64,000 nucleotides of DNA from Tenodera sinensis (taxonomy: Eukaryota; Arthropoda; Insecta; Mantodea; Mantidae), in NCBI GenBank assembly GCA_030765045.1, contig CM060966.1:58579284-58643283 (forward strand). The letters are read 5' to 3'. The notes beneath the pieces are model-generated. The model saw only the letters and a list, made by a program, of their open reading frames with translations. It had not been told where the DNA came from and did no database searches. This document shows positions 32,576 to 44,049 of the stretch, one piece after another. Position 1 is the first letter of the stretch, and every line of letters starts with the position of its first letter. The translations under genes were made by a program, and so were the position numbers.

Positions 32576-33497
32576 CATTGCTAGGCAATGTGCGGTCCAT
32601 AAACAAGGACAACAATAGTCAAGTAGGAACAAAGACTGATTCTAGACTGTTCAAGAAGTTTTCCACTGCTGGTTTGTTTACAAGAAATTTCAAGAAAATG
32701 TGTATTCTCCAGAGAATTCGCCGGTAATTATAAATGCAAGTTGGGACATCAAGAAAAGCCTCTTTTTGACATAAGGTTTTTGGTGAAGTAAGACAAAGAG
32801 AGAGCCAGTAGTAAAACTGTAAGCAGTTAATTTTTGGTCAAGGTTCTGAAAGGGCAGAACAGCTTGAATTGCAAGGTCAGAGGAATATTGTAAATTGTGT
32901 TAACAGTAAAACAGAGGACTGTATTTTTGGTATCAAGTTCTAGAAGGGAAATAAGTGACTGAAAAAGTATCTGGCCGTGTCGTTTTTCATAATACTTTGT
33001 TTTGATCTACAGTCTCTTTGTGTCTTTTGGAAAGCTGTAGGGAGGTTGGTGCACCCCACTCAAGAAAAATTCAACTATCATTGGTAGGATTCTTTTGTTA
33101 TTTTATAAATGTTCAAATCAGATATTTTATATCTGAAATACATCTGCTTAGTATTTTGTTTCAGAGTGATGTATTTTTCACAACTGTCTTATGGTACCTT
33201 CTGCCACTTTCACATCTAATTAGTTACTATATTGTTTAAACTTAAACGTAACTTTTTTTATTTGGTATACCATCTTCTATAAATGTTACTGTACAAAATA
33301 CAGTATTTTCCTTTTCAGTACTACTAATAAATATTGTTTAAAGGGTATGTTGAACCATTCATTGATGCATATAAGGTGGTTAAAGTTGCATAAATACAAA
33401 ACTATAGTAAGAGAAATACAAGATCTTGGTCAAAGTAAGTCAGGAAAGTTAGTACAAAAATGATGAAACTGAAATGTTTAAAACAGTGGAGCACATT
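32576..33497. other. Non-coding, nothing recognised
   Basis: No coding, RNA or terminal-repeat signal supported. Confidence 0.4.
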
Positions 33498-33702
33498 GAT
33501 AAATTTAAAAATATGTCAATATTTCTAAACACATTCTGCTCTAACTTGTAATTATGTTAATCACGGTGCTAGTTTCAGAAAGAGTTCTCTCCATCATTCA
33601 GCTGTTCATCGACTCTCCAACACTAGTACTGTGATCAACATAATTACAGCTAAGTTGGAGCAGAATTTGCTTAGAAATATCAACATATTTTTCAATTTAT
33701 CA
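33498..33702. repeat. Foldback element with roughly 80-bp arms
   Basis: 33498-33573 is an imperfect reverse complement of 33622-33702 (matching blocks TGATAAATTxAAAAATATGT, ATTCTGCTC, TAATTATGTTxATCACxGT). The central 48 bp are unpaired. It resembles a foldback MITE. No terminal duplication was recognised. Confidence 0.7.
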
Positions 33703-33911
33703 GGAAACTTGGCTTTACATTTTTGTGGAAACTCTGTAAAACCATCTTATTTATTGAAGGAAGTAAAAAGAGGTTGCTGTTAAATGACATTAGGTAGATA
33801 CCCTGGATGTTTTTTATAAATCACATCCCAAAAGCTCAATTCATAATGTTCTATTCTTTTGTCTTTATAGTTCTGTCCTGCATCAGAGTATACTGCCATT
33901 TTCCTAGATCC

Positions 33912-33970
33912 TTGTTGGGTGAGTGAGTGAGTTGGGTTTAAGGGCCCGTGGACAACTAGGTCATTAGGGC
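33912..33970 (-). mobile_element. 59-bp truncated LINE 3' tail
   Basis: Flanked by 10-bp direct repeats TCCTAGATCC (33902-33911 and 33971-33980). On the minus strand it reads GCCCTAATGACCTAGTTGT..GGGCCCTTAAACCC and an ACTC-repeat tail. It matches in layout the 49-bp insert at 11259-11307 and the hairpin end of the LINE at 51043-57069. Confidence 0.75.
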
Positions 33971-33980
33971 TCCTAGATCC

Positions 33981-35305
33981 TAGAGATAACCATGCATCAC
34001 CTGACTTACCCTAGGTACCTGACCTGATGTTGAACCAAGGCCATCTCAAATATCCTGGGTTGCTTTAGCTCATTTGGTTTAATACATCGAACATAATGTG
34101 GATGCTTACAACTCAAATTGCGCACCAGTGCACTTATTGAAATCTTGAATTGTGTGCCAGTTGTAGCAGGTCTTTTAAGGCTTGACCTCTTAGGATTGCC
34201 TGGAAAGATAAGGTAAAGATCAAGTTAAAATTAATTATCAGGATTAAGGAAATATTACTAGGTGGCTCAGCTGCCTTGTTTTTATATTATGCAATGTGTT
34301 CAATCACAAATGTCAAGATGGTCAATATACCTCTACTTACCTCATAAATGTTAGCACCACATCACAAGTATAACTAACCCTAGCATTTCAAACAGGACCA
34401 TGCAGTTAGGATGTTTTATGATTGGGTATGTTAAAAGAACTTGGCATATTTTGAAGCTCAAATGGTATTGGAAAAGTCAGTGTTACCTATGGACTAGTTA
34501 TAGTAATAACTATATAACATGCACACACATATACACATAGACACACATATACAGAATAACTTTTTAATAATAAATAATTTATACATTTTTAAAATCTTAA
34601 GTACTAATTGATGGAGCAACAAGATATGATAAATTTTATTTCTGAGAGATATTTGAATGTGCTTAAAGCTGAGCTCATATGACTTTCTTTTAGGGAAGAT
34701 GACATGCAAGTGTAACCTTTTCCTGGTATTGTGATTGTGAATTTCTGAGCATTTATTAACATTCTCTATGTTTGTTAATATTTGAGTAATAATTTCATAA
34801 AGTGTATACAAAGCCGGGATATATTTTAAGTTTTTTAAAATCTTGATGACAGCTTTTAGCCTTTTTTCACATTCATCGTTGTTCTAATTGCCCCTTTTTT
34901 GCATTCTAAATACTTAAATCATGCCATTATTTTCCCATGTGCTATTCTGTATTTTGAGAGCAAGTGAATGTTTGGAAAATGTATATCCGAGTATTTACAT
35001 TTATCTATGCTTTAGAATAGAATTTGTTAACATATTATGCTTAGATTCTTAAATAAATATTCAATCTGCATTTTTCAATTCAGAGTTTTGTTCAACCAAA
35101 AGCCTAAAAATGTTGTGTTTTGTGCATGTGCTGACCATCCAGTTTGATTTTTGAGTATTGAATTATCTTATTTATTTGATGGTAGAATCATAATATCTGA
35201 CTCTTGCCTTTGCTTATGATCAGGTTGTTAATGTGAAATCAATTGTTTGTCTCTTTCAAGAAATTGTTTATATTTGAGAAGTAGAATTGAAACTGAAAAA
35301 TTCAA
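33981..35305. other. Non-coding, nothing recognised
   Basis: AT-rich. A short TATACACATA repeat at 34517-34555 makes the apparent minus frame there. Confidence 0.4.
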
Positions 35306-35307
35306 TG

Positions 35308-35563
35308 CCACAGCTGGGATTTGAACCACAGACCCTCCACTTACCAGGTGGGTGCTCTAACGATTAATCTACTGTGACAACCTGCCAGAATGACATTGAA
35401 TTCTCCAACCAATTCCTATTTCTCCTGGTAATCTCACATGAGAGATAATTACCCCAATGGAGACTTACATTAGTAAGTGCTTTATGTAAGTTGCCAGAGG
35501 GATAATTTCTCTGATGTGAGACTGCCTTTGCATTTTACTGGAAGAAATACAAATTGGTTGGTG
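35308..35563 (-). mobile_element. tRNA-derived SINE-like element with self-complementary body
   Basis: On the minus strand 35395-35310 looks tRNA-like, with a good B box (GGTTCAAATCC, about 35325-35335) and a weak A box. Next to it, 35409-35453 and 35498-35563 are partly reverse-complementary (CCAACCAATT, TCTCACAT, GAGA.AATTA blocks), so the body can fold. The head and the foldback may be one element or two neighbours. Confidence 0.55.
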
Positions 35564-36342
35564 AGTTGCAGGTTGCTGTTTAGATTTCAAAATATTGGAA
35601 CAAAACGACAAAATAGAAAATCCTGTTGCTTTTCTATCACTTTATCGACCTCTAATTTGACTACAAATGCACAATTTCTGCTTGTTGTTAACACAATTTA
35701 TAGTCTTTTCTGCTATTACAATTCACAATTGTTCTTCTGATACTCTTTTTCAGTCTTTCAATGTCCCTCTCCAGTTTCTCTGTCTCTTATATCTTGACTA
35801 TTACGATACATTCACTCATGGAAACATATGTGCTGACAGGCTGGACAACTCACTCATGTAACTAAAATCTATTGTACACAACGACTTACATCATAAACAA
35901 CAACTGAGCTCTAAACTAACTCTAAACTGACACCCAACTGCTCTGTCCTATTTATACTGGAGCTGGTGCCATGTGACCTCCTTAAAGTTCTTTCCAAGTG
36001 CACGTGTGCAATGACTCAGCAGAATTAGCTTGAAGCTTTTAGACCTTGCTGGTGTCATCACTGCTCAATCACATACACAGTCGCAAGTTGCCCTTTAGTC
36101 TCAGACCTTGTAGTTTTAACACCATTATTATGGTCACGTGTACACACAACCACTCCCCATATCCAAGGTCACACTGCCCCCTCTCTTGTCCATATAGATG
36201 ACCAATGTCACAATATTTTTGTTGTATTCTTATGTGGTTAGACCTACAAATTGCTGGCTTATTACAATCATTTTCCACATTTAACTTGTCAACATCTATA
36301 TTTGATTCAAGTGGAGTAGTAAATGTTTTATAATCTGTCATG
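35564..36342. other. Non-coding, nothing recognised
   Basis: No supported feature. Confidence 0.4.
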
Positions 36343-36346
36343 TTAA

Positions 36347-36945
36347 CACTGGGAGGACCGTACCTGTCATTTTGACAGGTGCCCTACTTTAACAGACTTA
36401 TTTCTGGTAGATGGTGCATCGTAGAGTGCTCATCTTCTGTGACTCATGTAGTGTACATGTCTACTAAGAATTAAGAATTTACAGTCTTTCTTACAAGTGA
36501 AACATTGAACGCCTTCTTGAAAGACCACCACCCATCCATGGCACACCTGTATGCCACAGGCTTTGGAACTGACCACAGATATTATTGCATTTCTATGAGC
36601 TCAGTCACCCTCCAAAATTCGCCATTAAATCATTGCTGCCTTTGTTTTCCTGACTCACTTATGCCATTCTTCAGATTTATGTCTAAGGAAGCTCTATTGC
36701 TCAACTGATGTTGCTAACCACTCTTCAGTTGCTTTAGAGTGACATTTTTGCAGTGTACTTTGTCAGATGAAGAATTTTGAAATATTTGATGACAAAGTCA
36801 GACAATGAATACAAAAGAGAAAATCCTCATGTCTGCAAACTTAATGAACTAAAAGAAGATAATTCTGAAAATGCTGCTAATGATGATGAGGATTATGACC
36901 CACCCACTCACAAGAAGATAGAAACAGGCCGAGGAAAGGCTAATT
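36347..36945 (+). mobile_element. piggyBac-3: left end plus short remnant
   Basis: TTAA at 36343-36346 is followed by CACTGGGAGG and the palindrome CCTGTCATTTTGACAGG, matching the ends of piggyBac-1 and -2 (CACTAGAA..GGTCATTTTGACC). At 36850-36945 an acidic frame (EDNSENAANDDEDYDPP) resembles the acidic N-terminus of piggyBac transposases. No right end was found before the microsatellite at about 37 kb, so the right limit is approximate. Confidence 0.6.
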
Positions 36946-36989
36946 AATGTTGATTACCCTCTAGCACATATATCTACATACCTTTACAC

Positions 36990-37376
<387 letters not shown>

Positions 37377-37845
37377 CAATTATTAAATTTGGGCAGTTAA
37401 TCATGGGAAACTGATGCATAAGAATTCCTTTATTTTGAAACAGACGCTATTAAACCTATTGCAATCAATAAGAGAAACCAAAACGACATTTAAACGCAGT
37501 AAAAATGTGGTGATATTGAGTATCTTCATATTAAGAAAGTTGTTGAAATCATTTAAAACTGAATATGACTCCTTAAAACAATACTTACTTTTTAAATATT
37601 CTGCCAAGAAAAAACATTACACATTTGGTAAAGTAAAATGAAATACATGTGATGAGTGGTAAAGGCAGCACGGAAATAAATGTGTATCTCTCTCTTATTA
37701 CACATTGATTATTAGTATCAATATAGTATTACAACCACAAATGTAGGAAGGAAATCCTTTAATCCATAAAGAAAGCTTTATACTTTGGCAATATAAAACT
37801 TCATAATCTCTCTCACTAAATTCCCAACTAAAAACCACCAGTGCA
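37377..37845. other. Non-coding, nothing recognised
   Basis: No supported feature. Confidence 0.4.
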
Positions 37846-38153
37846 ACAGCCAATGAAGGGCCAAGGCTTACTACTGGCCGCTGTGTCTCTCACCTCTGCC
37901 TACTACAGGCACCATGAGTGGGGTGCAGTACTGCAGGGTAGGATGCAGTCAGTGCTCTGAGCCCTCCTGGCCTATTATAACCTAGGGTTGCTACTTCTTC
38001 ATCAAGTAGCTCCTCAATCCCTCCAGGACCTAGCAAGGCTCATTGCACATCCTGACAGACTTCCCAGTGGGGGAGAAATCCCTGCTCTGGTACCAGAATC
38101 GAACCCAGGTCTTCCGCACTAGAGGCAGATGTGCTACCACTGTGATATGGAGG
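37846..38153 (-). mobile_element. tRNA-derived SINE-B, minus copy
   Basis: Reverse complement of the SINE at 41529-41876. The tRNA-like head is at the right (CATATCACAGTGGTAGCAC as A-box area, GGGTTCGATTC as B box near 38097-38107), then the shared body (ATTGAGGAGCTACTTGATG, CACTCATGGTGCCTGTAGT). No clear duplication at the ends. Confidence 0.82.
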
Positions 38154-38474
38154 CAGTTGTAAATTGCTAAGTTAATGATAAAAATGAAATGCACAAAGTA
38201 TGACTGACATGCAGTGACATTTTGTATCTCCTGCATGTTTCTCCAATGCCAACACCCAATCCACTGCCATGAAATTTGCAATGCACTCTTTCCTGCACTA
38301 TCATAAAATGAATATAGCAAATGCGAGACAACCCATGGTTATCATAACTCAAATTTTGAAAAAATGAACATGAAAGCATTCTCTTTTATCACTGAATAAA
38401 ACAAAATAGTTGCATTGTTTAATGCAAGTCATAACTGAATAATTTACACATCCCCTTTCCAAGACAATACTTAC

Positions 38475-38879
38475 CCTGATTGGGAAGAATATGGGAAACC
38501 AGCTGAACATTCCTTTTGAATGGGTTTCTGGCACAATACTGAGAAGGATGCTTTTATATAAAACCGTATCAAAATATCCAGAGAAGCCATGGAGAACATA
38601 ATTCTGTGTGATCTCAAATGACAAGCACTTGTACCTTGAATTGTCCGGGATTTCATCTTTATTCGGATGATGAAATGTAAATAATGGCTGTATGGCTGCT
38701 ATCTGATATCTATTTTGCTGTGGCACAACATAAGGAGTTTTGAAGTGATGCGGCACCTGCTTATCTTTTTCTTTGCAAAGTCTAACTTCAGTGTACAATT
38801 TGGAAGACTGGACGGGACAAAGATATGATGTATACCTGGCAGGAATGCCGATTCCATTTTCTTTGAGGTCACAATATTT
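38475..38879 (-). CDS. PRMT5: PRMT5-like protein arginine methyltransferase, one internal exon
   Basis: A 405-bp minus-strand exon (135 codons, phase 0 at both ends). It matches the C-terminal beta-barrel of PRMT5 (Drosophila csul), the type II enzyme that makes symmetric dimethylarginine with MEP50 on Sm proteins, histones and Piwi proteins. Diagnostic blocks in order: IPARYTSYLCPVQSSKLY, EVRLCKEKDK, TPYVV, QPLFTFHHPNKD, DNSRYKCLSFE, LHGFSGYFDTVLY, and PETHSKGMFSWFPIFFPI. It ends at a clean donor (G|GTAAGTATT, intron from 38474). The acceptor CATAG lies at 38880-38884. The methyltransferase fold and the last C-terminal exon (containing the WYEW block) were not found in the window, so flanking introns must be long. 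This may be a live host gene. Confidence 0.88.
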
Positions 38880-38885
38880 CTATGA

Positions 38886-38929
38886 TATGCTAATGGCTTC
38901 ATTGGCAGATGCAAGGCACTAGAAAACAA
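38886..38929 (+). mobile_element. 44-bp LINE 3' end at the PRMT5 splice acceptor
   Basis: The insert (ATGGCTTCATTGGCAGATGC ... CACTAGAAAACAA) equals the 3' end of the LINE at 30715-32575 and is flanked by 14-bp duplications CAATATTTCTATGA (38872-38885 and 38930-38943). On the minus strand the duplicated sequence is TCATAG/AAATATTG, that is, the acceptor and first exon bases of PRMT5. Confidence 0.9.
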
Positions 38930-38943
38930 CAATATTTCTATGA

Positions 38944-40850
38944 ACTGATTAAATATATACATACTAGCTATGATACACTATATAATGCACAAATACAGCA
39001 CAGTCATGAAACAAGAACCAAAAAAATCTGAAGCCACTCATACACAGATTAACATTAAATGAAAAATGTCCATTACTTGCTGAGATAAAAGTGTATAATA
39101 ACCCAGCACTATTAGATCAATAAAAAACTTACTAATTGACAAGGCCTATTACTCAATTACTGAATATATGAATGATGATCTAGTAATATTGTGAATTTGA
39201 CCCATACATACTATATTTTGAGAATGTATTCTATTGTATACATGAAACTTTATATCTATGGTCTGAAGCTTAACAGAATTTGTACTTGAAATTTTATTAT
39301 ACTTGTTCATATATGTAATTTTGTTGAACCACTATCTGACGAGTCACCTGTTTATAGGGCATTTGCCCAATTTTCTTGTAAACGTACATGACAATAAACC
39401 AAGTCAAAATCAAAGGTTATAGAACACATTGCACAAAATTAAGTAAACTAAAATAAAGAACTTTAAAATATACATAAAAGAATATCTCAAGAAATGGGAT
39501 AATTTTAAATTGAATAAATAATAAAACACATAAATCATTATAATAACAAGTTCAATGGTGCAAAGTGGAGAAATGTGTATGGATAGTAATAGGACAAGAA
39601 TCCTTAACAATGTGTTAAAATGGAACAGAAAGCTTTGAACATAACAAACAGATGCCATATAACTTTGAATGCACTGAACATGAAAGACTCTCACACGAGA
39701 AGAAACACGATCACAGGAGAGAAATAATGATTGAAAGTGTTAATTTAAATACTGATTGGGATATACAAAATGTAATTGTGAGTACATAGCTAACCTGCAA
39801 GAATATATTATGCATATAAATGGTAAAAGCTCCTCTGAAATTATATTGAATACAGAAATACAATGTGTAAGGAAAAACAATGCAAAAGAAGGTACCATAC
39901 ATGCACAGCATCATAAAATTAAAAAACAGTATTCCTAAACAACATCTTGAGATATTGTTACTAGTATCTGAAATAAATTAATCATTATATATATATATAT
40001 TTCTTGATTTCAATAATGCAAACACATGTGCAAGAAGGAAGAAGAGATATTAAGATTGTTTAAAGACTTTATACACAAATAATTTTTTTACAACACAAAG
40101 GATTTTAAGTAATTGTTTTTATTATTTCACAAACAAAAAAAATAGAAATAACTTTTGATGTTTGTTGGGAACAAGTCTATTCATTTTATCATTAATATAT
40201 GAAAAAACACTGATGTTGTCCATTACCGGGAAAGTGAATAAAACAGAAATAAAATAACTTTCATGTCCTAAATCAAACACAAAAACCCACAATTTGCTAC
40301 CAAACTACTTCAGTGTCAAACTATATAAAAACCCTACTACAAAATAATACCCATAATAATAAAATTCTATTTCAAGTGTTATGATGCAGCAGGTGGTTTT
40401 CAAAAAGCAAAATCAGGAGTAAAAGAATTTCATGGACAATATTTTGTTTTTATTCAAAATTTTATTACAAACTCTAAATTTTTGAGAGCGAAATGATAAG
40501 TGATACTCCTAAACACCTATTTTCTCATTAAACATTTGGGAATTAATTATAAGCTTTAAACCTTTAAGACAACATGCTATGATTCAAAATAAAAGTTTAC
40601 CTATATGTTGCTAAAGTGTGTAAACCATGTGGAATAAATTTGATTAGAGTTTTAAAAAAAGGAAATATAATTGCGCTGTACAAAATGACAAGTTAGCCCA
40701 TCTAAGTAGACAATTACCGCTGGTCCTACTCTTAAAGTTATTTAGGTCACCTTTTAGATGTTTCTCTTGACATATTATTTTTATCTCTTTCAACTTTGAT
40801 GAATTGTATATCCAGACCGAGTACCAGGATTTGGAGTGGAGGCTTCTGGT
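38944..40850. other. AT-rich non-coding, probably PRMT5 intron
   Basis: Lies upstream of the exon on its coding strand. No further PRMT5 block was found. A short (AT)n occurs at 39985-39998. Confidence 0.4.
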
Positions 40851-40862
40851 AGTGTGAGCTCT

Positions 40863-41099
40863 GTTGTTGTAGTGTTTAACGCCCGCTTTTACTACTACGG
40901 CACCGCAGGCGGTGACACTGATGATACATGAAGATGGAGCACCGGTGGAATGAGATGGCGGGGGAAACCGGAGTACCCGGAGAAAACCCGCCCTGACGCC
41001 GCTTCGTCCACCACGAATACCACATGCGGGTCCCTGGGATCGAACCCGGGCCGCCTAGGTGGTAGGCGAGCGCGCTAACCGCTCGGCCACGGCACCGCC
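40863..41099 (-). mobile_element. tRNA-derived SINE-A, minus copy
   Basis: 237 bp flanked by the 12-bp duplication AGTGTGAGCTCT (40851-40862 and 41100-41111). The tRNA-like head is at the right end: on the minus strand CCGTGGCCGAGCGGTTAGCG (A box) and GGTTCGATCCC (B box), both Pol III promoter elements. The body matches the copy at 43463-43704. Confidence 0.92.
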
Positions 41100-41528
41100 A
41101 GTGTGAGCTCTTTGAGTTCTGGAAGTTCTTGCGGCCATACAGAGCTTGTTGCTATGTATTTCACATTTGAGAGTCATGGGCATCAGCAGGCCTTTTTTTG
41201 GGTGGCAGGGGGAGGGAGGAGTGGTAACCTTGCGATTAAACAATAGTTCACTATTCTGCTGTCAAAAACTGCAAAAGCTGAGTTCTAGTGTTTGTTGCAG
41301 AAAACTCCATTAGTTTGTGCTAAATAAAAATAATTGATTTGATTATATAATTATATTACAGGTTATGTGGTTTCAATCTGTCAGCTGTAAAAGTTTATGC
41401 AAAAATAAAACTCTTATAACTATAACTCCAGTGCGGAACCACTATTGACCACAATAAATAGGACATGCATAACTGTCAGCATGAGATTATTTTTCATGGC
41501 AATAATTAGTAAAGGTACAAAGCTACTA

Positions 41529-41876
41529 GACCGCCTCCGTAGCACAGTTGGTAGTGTGCTTGCCTCTGCCACGGAGGACCTAGTTTCGATCCCAGGTACC
41601 AGCATGAGCATTTTTCCCCCGCTGGGAGGTCTGGCACGGAGTGCACTCAGCCTAATTAGTCCCAGGGGGACCAATTGAGGAGCTACTTGATGGAAAAGTA
41701 GCAGACCCAGGTTGTGAAGACCACATAACTGGCCAGGAGGTATCTGGATGCTGACCACGTACCACCCTCCAATACTGCACCCCACCAATGATGCCTGTAG
41801 TGGGCCAAGGTGGGGGACACAGCAGCTGCTTTGGTAAGGCTTAGCTCTTCATGGGCTGTTGTGCCGGGGCTTAGTT
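41529..41876 (+). mobile_element. tRNA-derived SINE-B, plus copy
   Basis: 348 bp flanked by the 13-bp duplication TACAAAGCTACTA (41516-41528 and 41877-41889). The head CCTCCGTAGCACAGTTGGTA (A-box region) and GTTTCGATCCC (B box, about 41582-41592) identify a tRNA ancestor. A second, inverted copy lies at 37846-38153. Confidence 0.9.
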
Positions 41877-42193
41877 TACAAAGCTACTAACTGAAAATAA
41901 TGCTTTCCTTATTTTAATTAAAAATGTGATTAACATCACTGACAAGCTCTTTGTAACACAGGTGCCTTGGAACAAGTAAGTATCCCCTTTGTATGAGCAC
42001 CCTGAGGAAAAATTGTTCTTTGCATAAAAATTTAAAGAGTCTTAATAGTCAGTAACGGACTGCACATTAAATTCATTAATTTCCAAAGGATGCTGTGGGC
42101 CCCTCTGATCTCCTTCCCCTTCATGATGCTCATGCTGAGAGTTTGAATTGGTCATGAATCAGATACCATTGATTTAATTTCAAGTATGGCTAT

Positions 42194-42500
42194 TGTTCAG
42201 TGACTGATAGTTGCATTGTGCGGTCAAAGGTTGGCTAGCCTAGCTGACGGTTGCCAAGGCGATGTTACTATGTAGAAGGTAATCAATAAAGAGAGATTAG
42301 TCTAACAGGCTGTAAATTGTTATAGATATTTGACTCATTTACGTGCTGCATTAGTATTGTTATGATAGTGATTGATTGCTTTGTTTGACTGTTGTGTATT
42401 TAGTGAAAGTAAATCAAATTATACAACCTGTACTAATTGGTTTCTTGCTGGCAATAATAAAACATTTTGATACAGTCCATTTTTATACCAGACGGTAACA
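42194..42500 (+). repeat. BEL 5' LTR
   Basis: TGTTCAG...GGTAACA. Differs from the 3' LTR at about ten positions by eye (roughly 3-4%). It is followed at 42501 by TTTGGTCCTCTGGGCCGGAT, the usual BEL primer-site position; the tRNA was not identified. Confidence 0.93.
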
Positions 42501-42882
42501 TTTGGTCCTCTGGGCCGGATATAGCTATAGATTTCCAGCAAACCGTATAGTAACTGAAATATTGATACGCACTTGTAATGCACACAATGGTAACCATCTT
42601 ATCTTCTTCATGCCGGCATCAAGAGGGAAATCAAAGCGGGCGGAGTAATTATTAATGCAACATCAGCACCAGGCAAGAGTTATTCTATGAAGGTTAGCCA
42701 TTATCTAGTTACTAGCTATTAGCCTACCTTGACTGGCTTCCTATATTAGTAACATTGACACATTGCCTTATATCTTCTATAATTAGTCCCATGCTATTCC
42801 TTTGCTCACTTTTCATTGCTTTTCCTCACAAGATATTTTATTATAACACGTTGGTGGTACAAACTGCTGTGCAACTAATATT

Positions 42883-43990
42883 ATGCAAGAGAAAAATAAG
42901 AAGCAATTAATTACAAAGCGAGTCGTGGCGAAAGCAAGTCTTATTCGCCTTGCCAAATTTGTTAATGAATTTCAAGCTGGCTCAGATATTTATTCAATAG
43001 AGGTAAGAATAAAGGAATTGCCTAAAATTAGGGATAAATTTGAAGATGCACAATCTCAATTAGAATTGTTTGAAGATCTGGAGAGTCATTCTGCTGACAG
43101 AGAAAGTTTTGAATTACTGTGCTTTAGCCTAGAAGCAACAATGGCTAAATTATTAGCTCAAAGTGCAAATAGAAATGTTGGCATCAATTCTGTTAGCCCT
43201 CCCTTGTCACATACAAGGAGCACTATGAAAGAAATAAAACTGCCAAATCATAAAATACCTTCATTTAATGGTGATATAACCAACTGTAAGGATTTTATTG
43301 ATACCTTTGAGAATCTAGTTGTTAATAATGAAAATTTAGATAATATTCAGAGGTTTCACTACCTTCTCTCTTCACTAACAGGAGAAGCACACAATTTAAT
43401 AGCTAATATTCCTGTCACAAGTTGTAATTTCAAGGTTGCATTGGAAACTATTAGCAATCGTTGGCGGCGCCGTGGCCGAGCAGTTAGCGCGCTCGCCTAC
43501 CACCTAGGTGGCCCGGGTTCGATCCCAGTGACCCGCATGTGGTATTCATGGTGGATGAAGCGGCGTCAGGGCAGGTTTTCTCTGGGTACTCCAGTTTCCC
43601 CCACCATCTCATTCCACCGGTGCTCCATCTTCATTCCATGTATCATCAGTGTCACCGCCTGCGGTGCCGTAGTAGTAAAAGCGGGCGTTAAACACTACTA
43701 CAACTTAGCAATCGTTATGACAATTTAAGACTTATTGCTTCTGCTCATCTTGCACGTTTGTTGAGTTTACCGCTGCTCACAAATCGTCTGCAAAGGAACT
43801 TAGTGTCTTAATAAATCAAACCATGAGTAATTTAAATGCAATCAAGGCGTTAAACATAGAAATTCCATTGGAAGAATTCATAGTATCTCAACTAGTGTTA
43901 GATAAGTTGGATGTAACTATAAACAAAGAATTTGAAGACACATTAGATTCAAATAACTTCCTGCATTTAAGAATCGTATTACATTTCTAG
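42883..43990 (+). pseudogene. BEL Gag (DUF1759-like), split by a SINE
   Basis: The open frame from 42883 has a coiled N-terminus and then KEIKLPNHKIPSFNGDI, CKDFIDTFENLV, NIQRFHYLLSSLTGEAHNLI, typical of BEL/Pao Gag. The frame runs 89 codons into SINE-A (43463-43704) before a stop. Gag resumes at 43717 (RYDNLRLIASAHLARLLSLP) but then changes frame several times. Confidence 0.85.
43463..43704 (+). mobile_element. tRNA-derived SINE-A inserted in BEL gag
   Basis: 242 bp flanked by the 12-bp duplication TTAGCAATCGTT (43451-43462 and 43705-43716). A box TGGCCGAGCAGTTAGCG (from 43473) and B box GGTTCGATCCC (43516-43526) form an internal Pol III promoter. The 3' end is CACTACTACAAC. Confidence 0.95.
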
Positions 43991-44049
43991 AAAGAAAATG
44001 TAAATCCCTAGAAATAATCAATCCAAAATGGAATACAACTTGCTCTAGC

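Noticed and set aside
38160..38345. Last PRMT5 exon
   Set aside because: An AG and an open stretch exist on the minus strand, but none of the three frames gives the expected FWR/WYEW/GRSY blocks.
43463..43704. True tRNA gene (A and B boxes)
   Set aside because: The tRNA-like head is followed by a SINE body, has target duplications and matches an inverted copy at 40863-41099.
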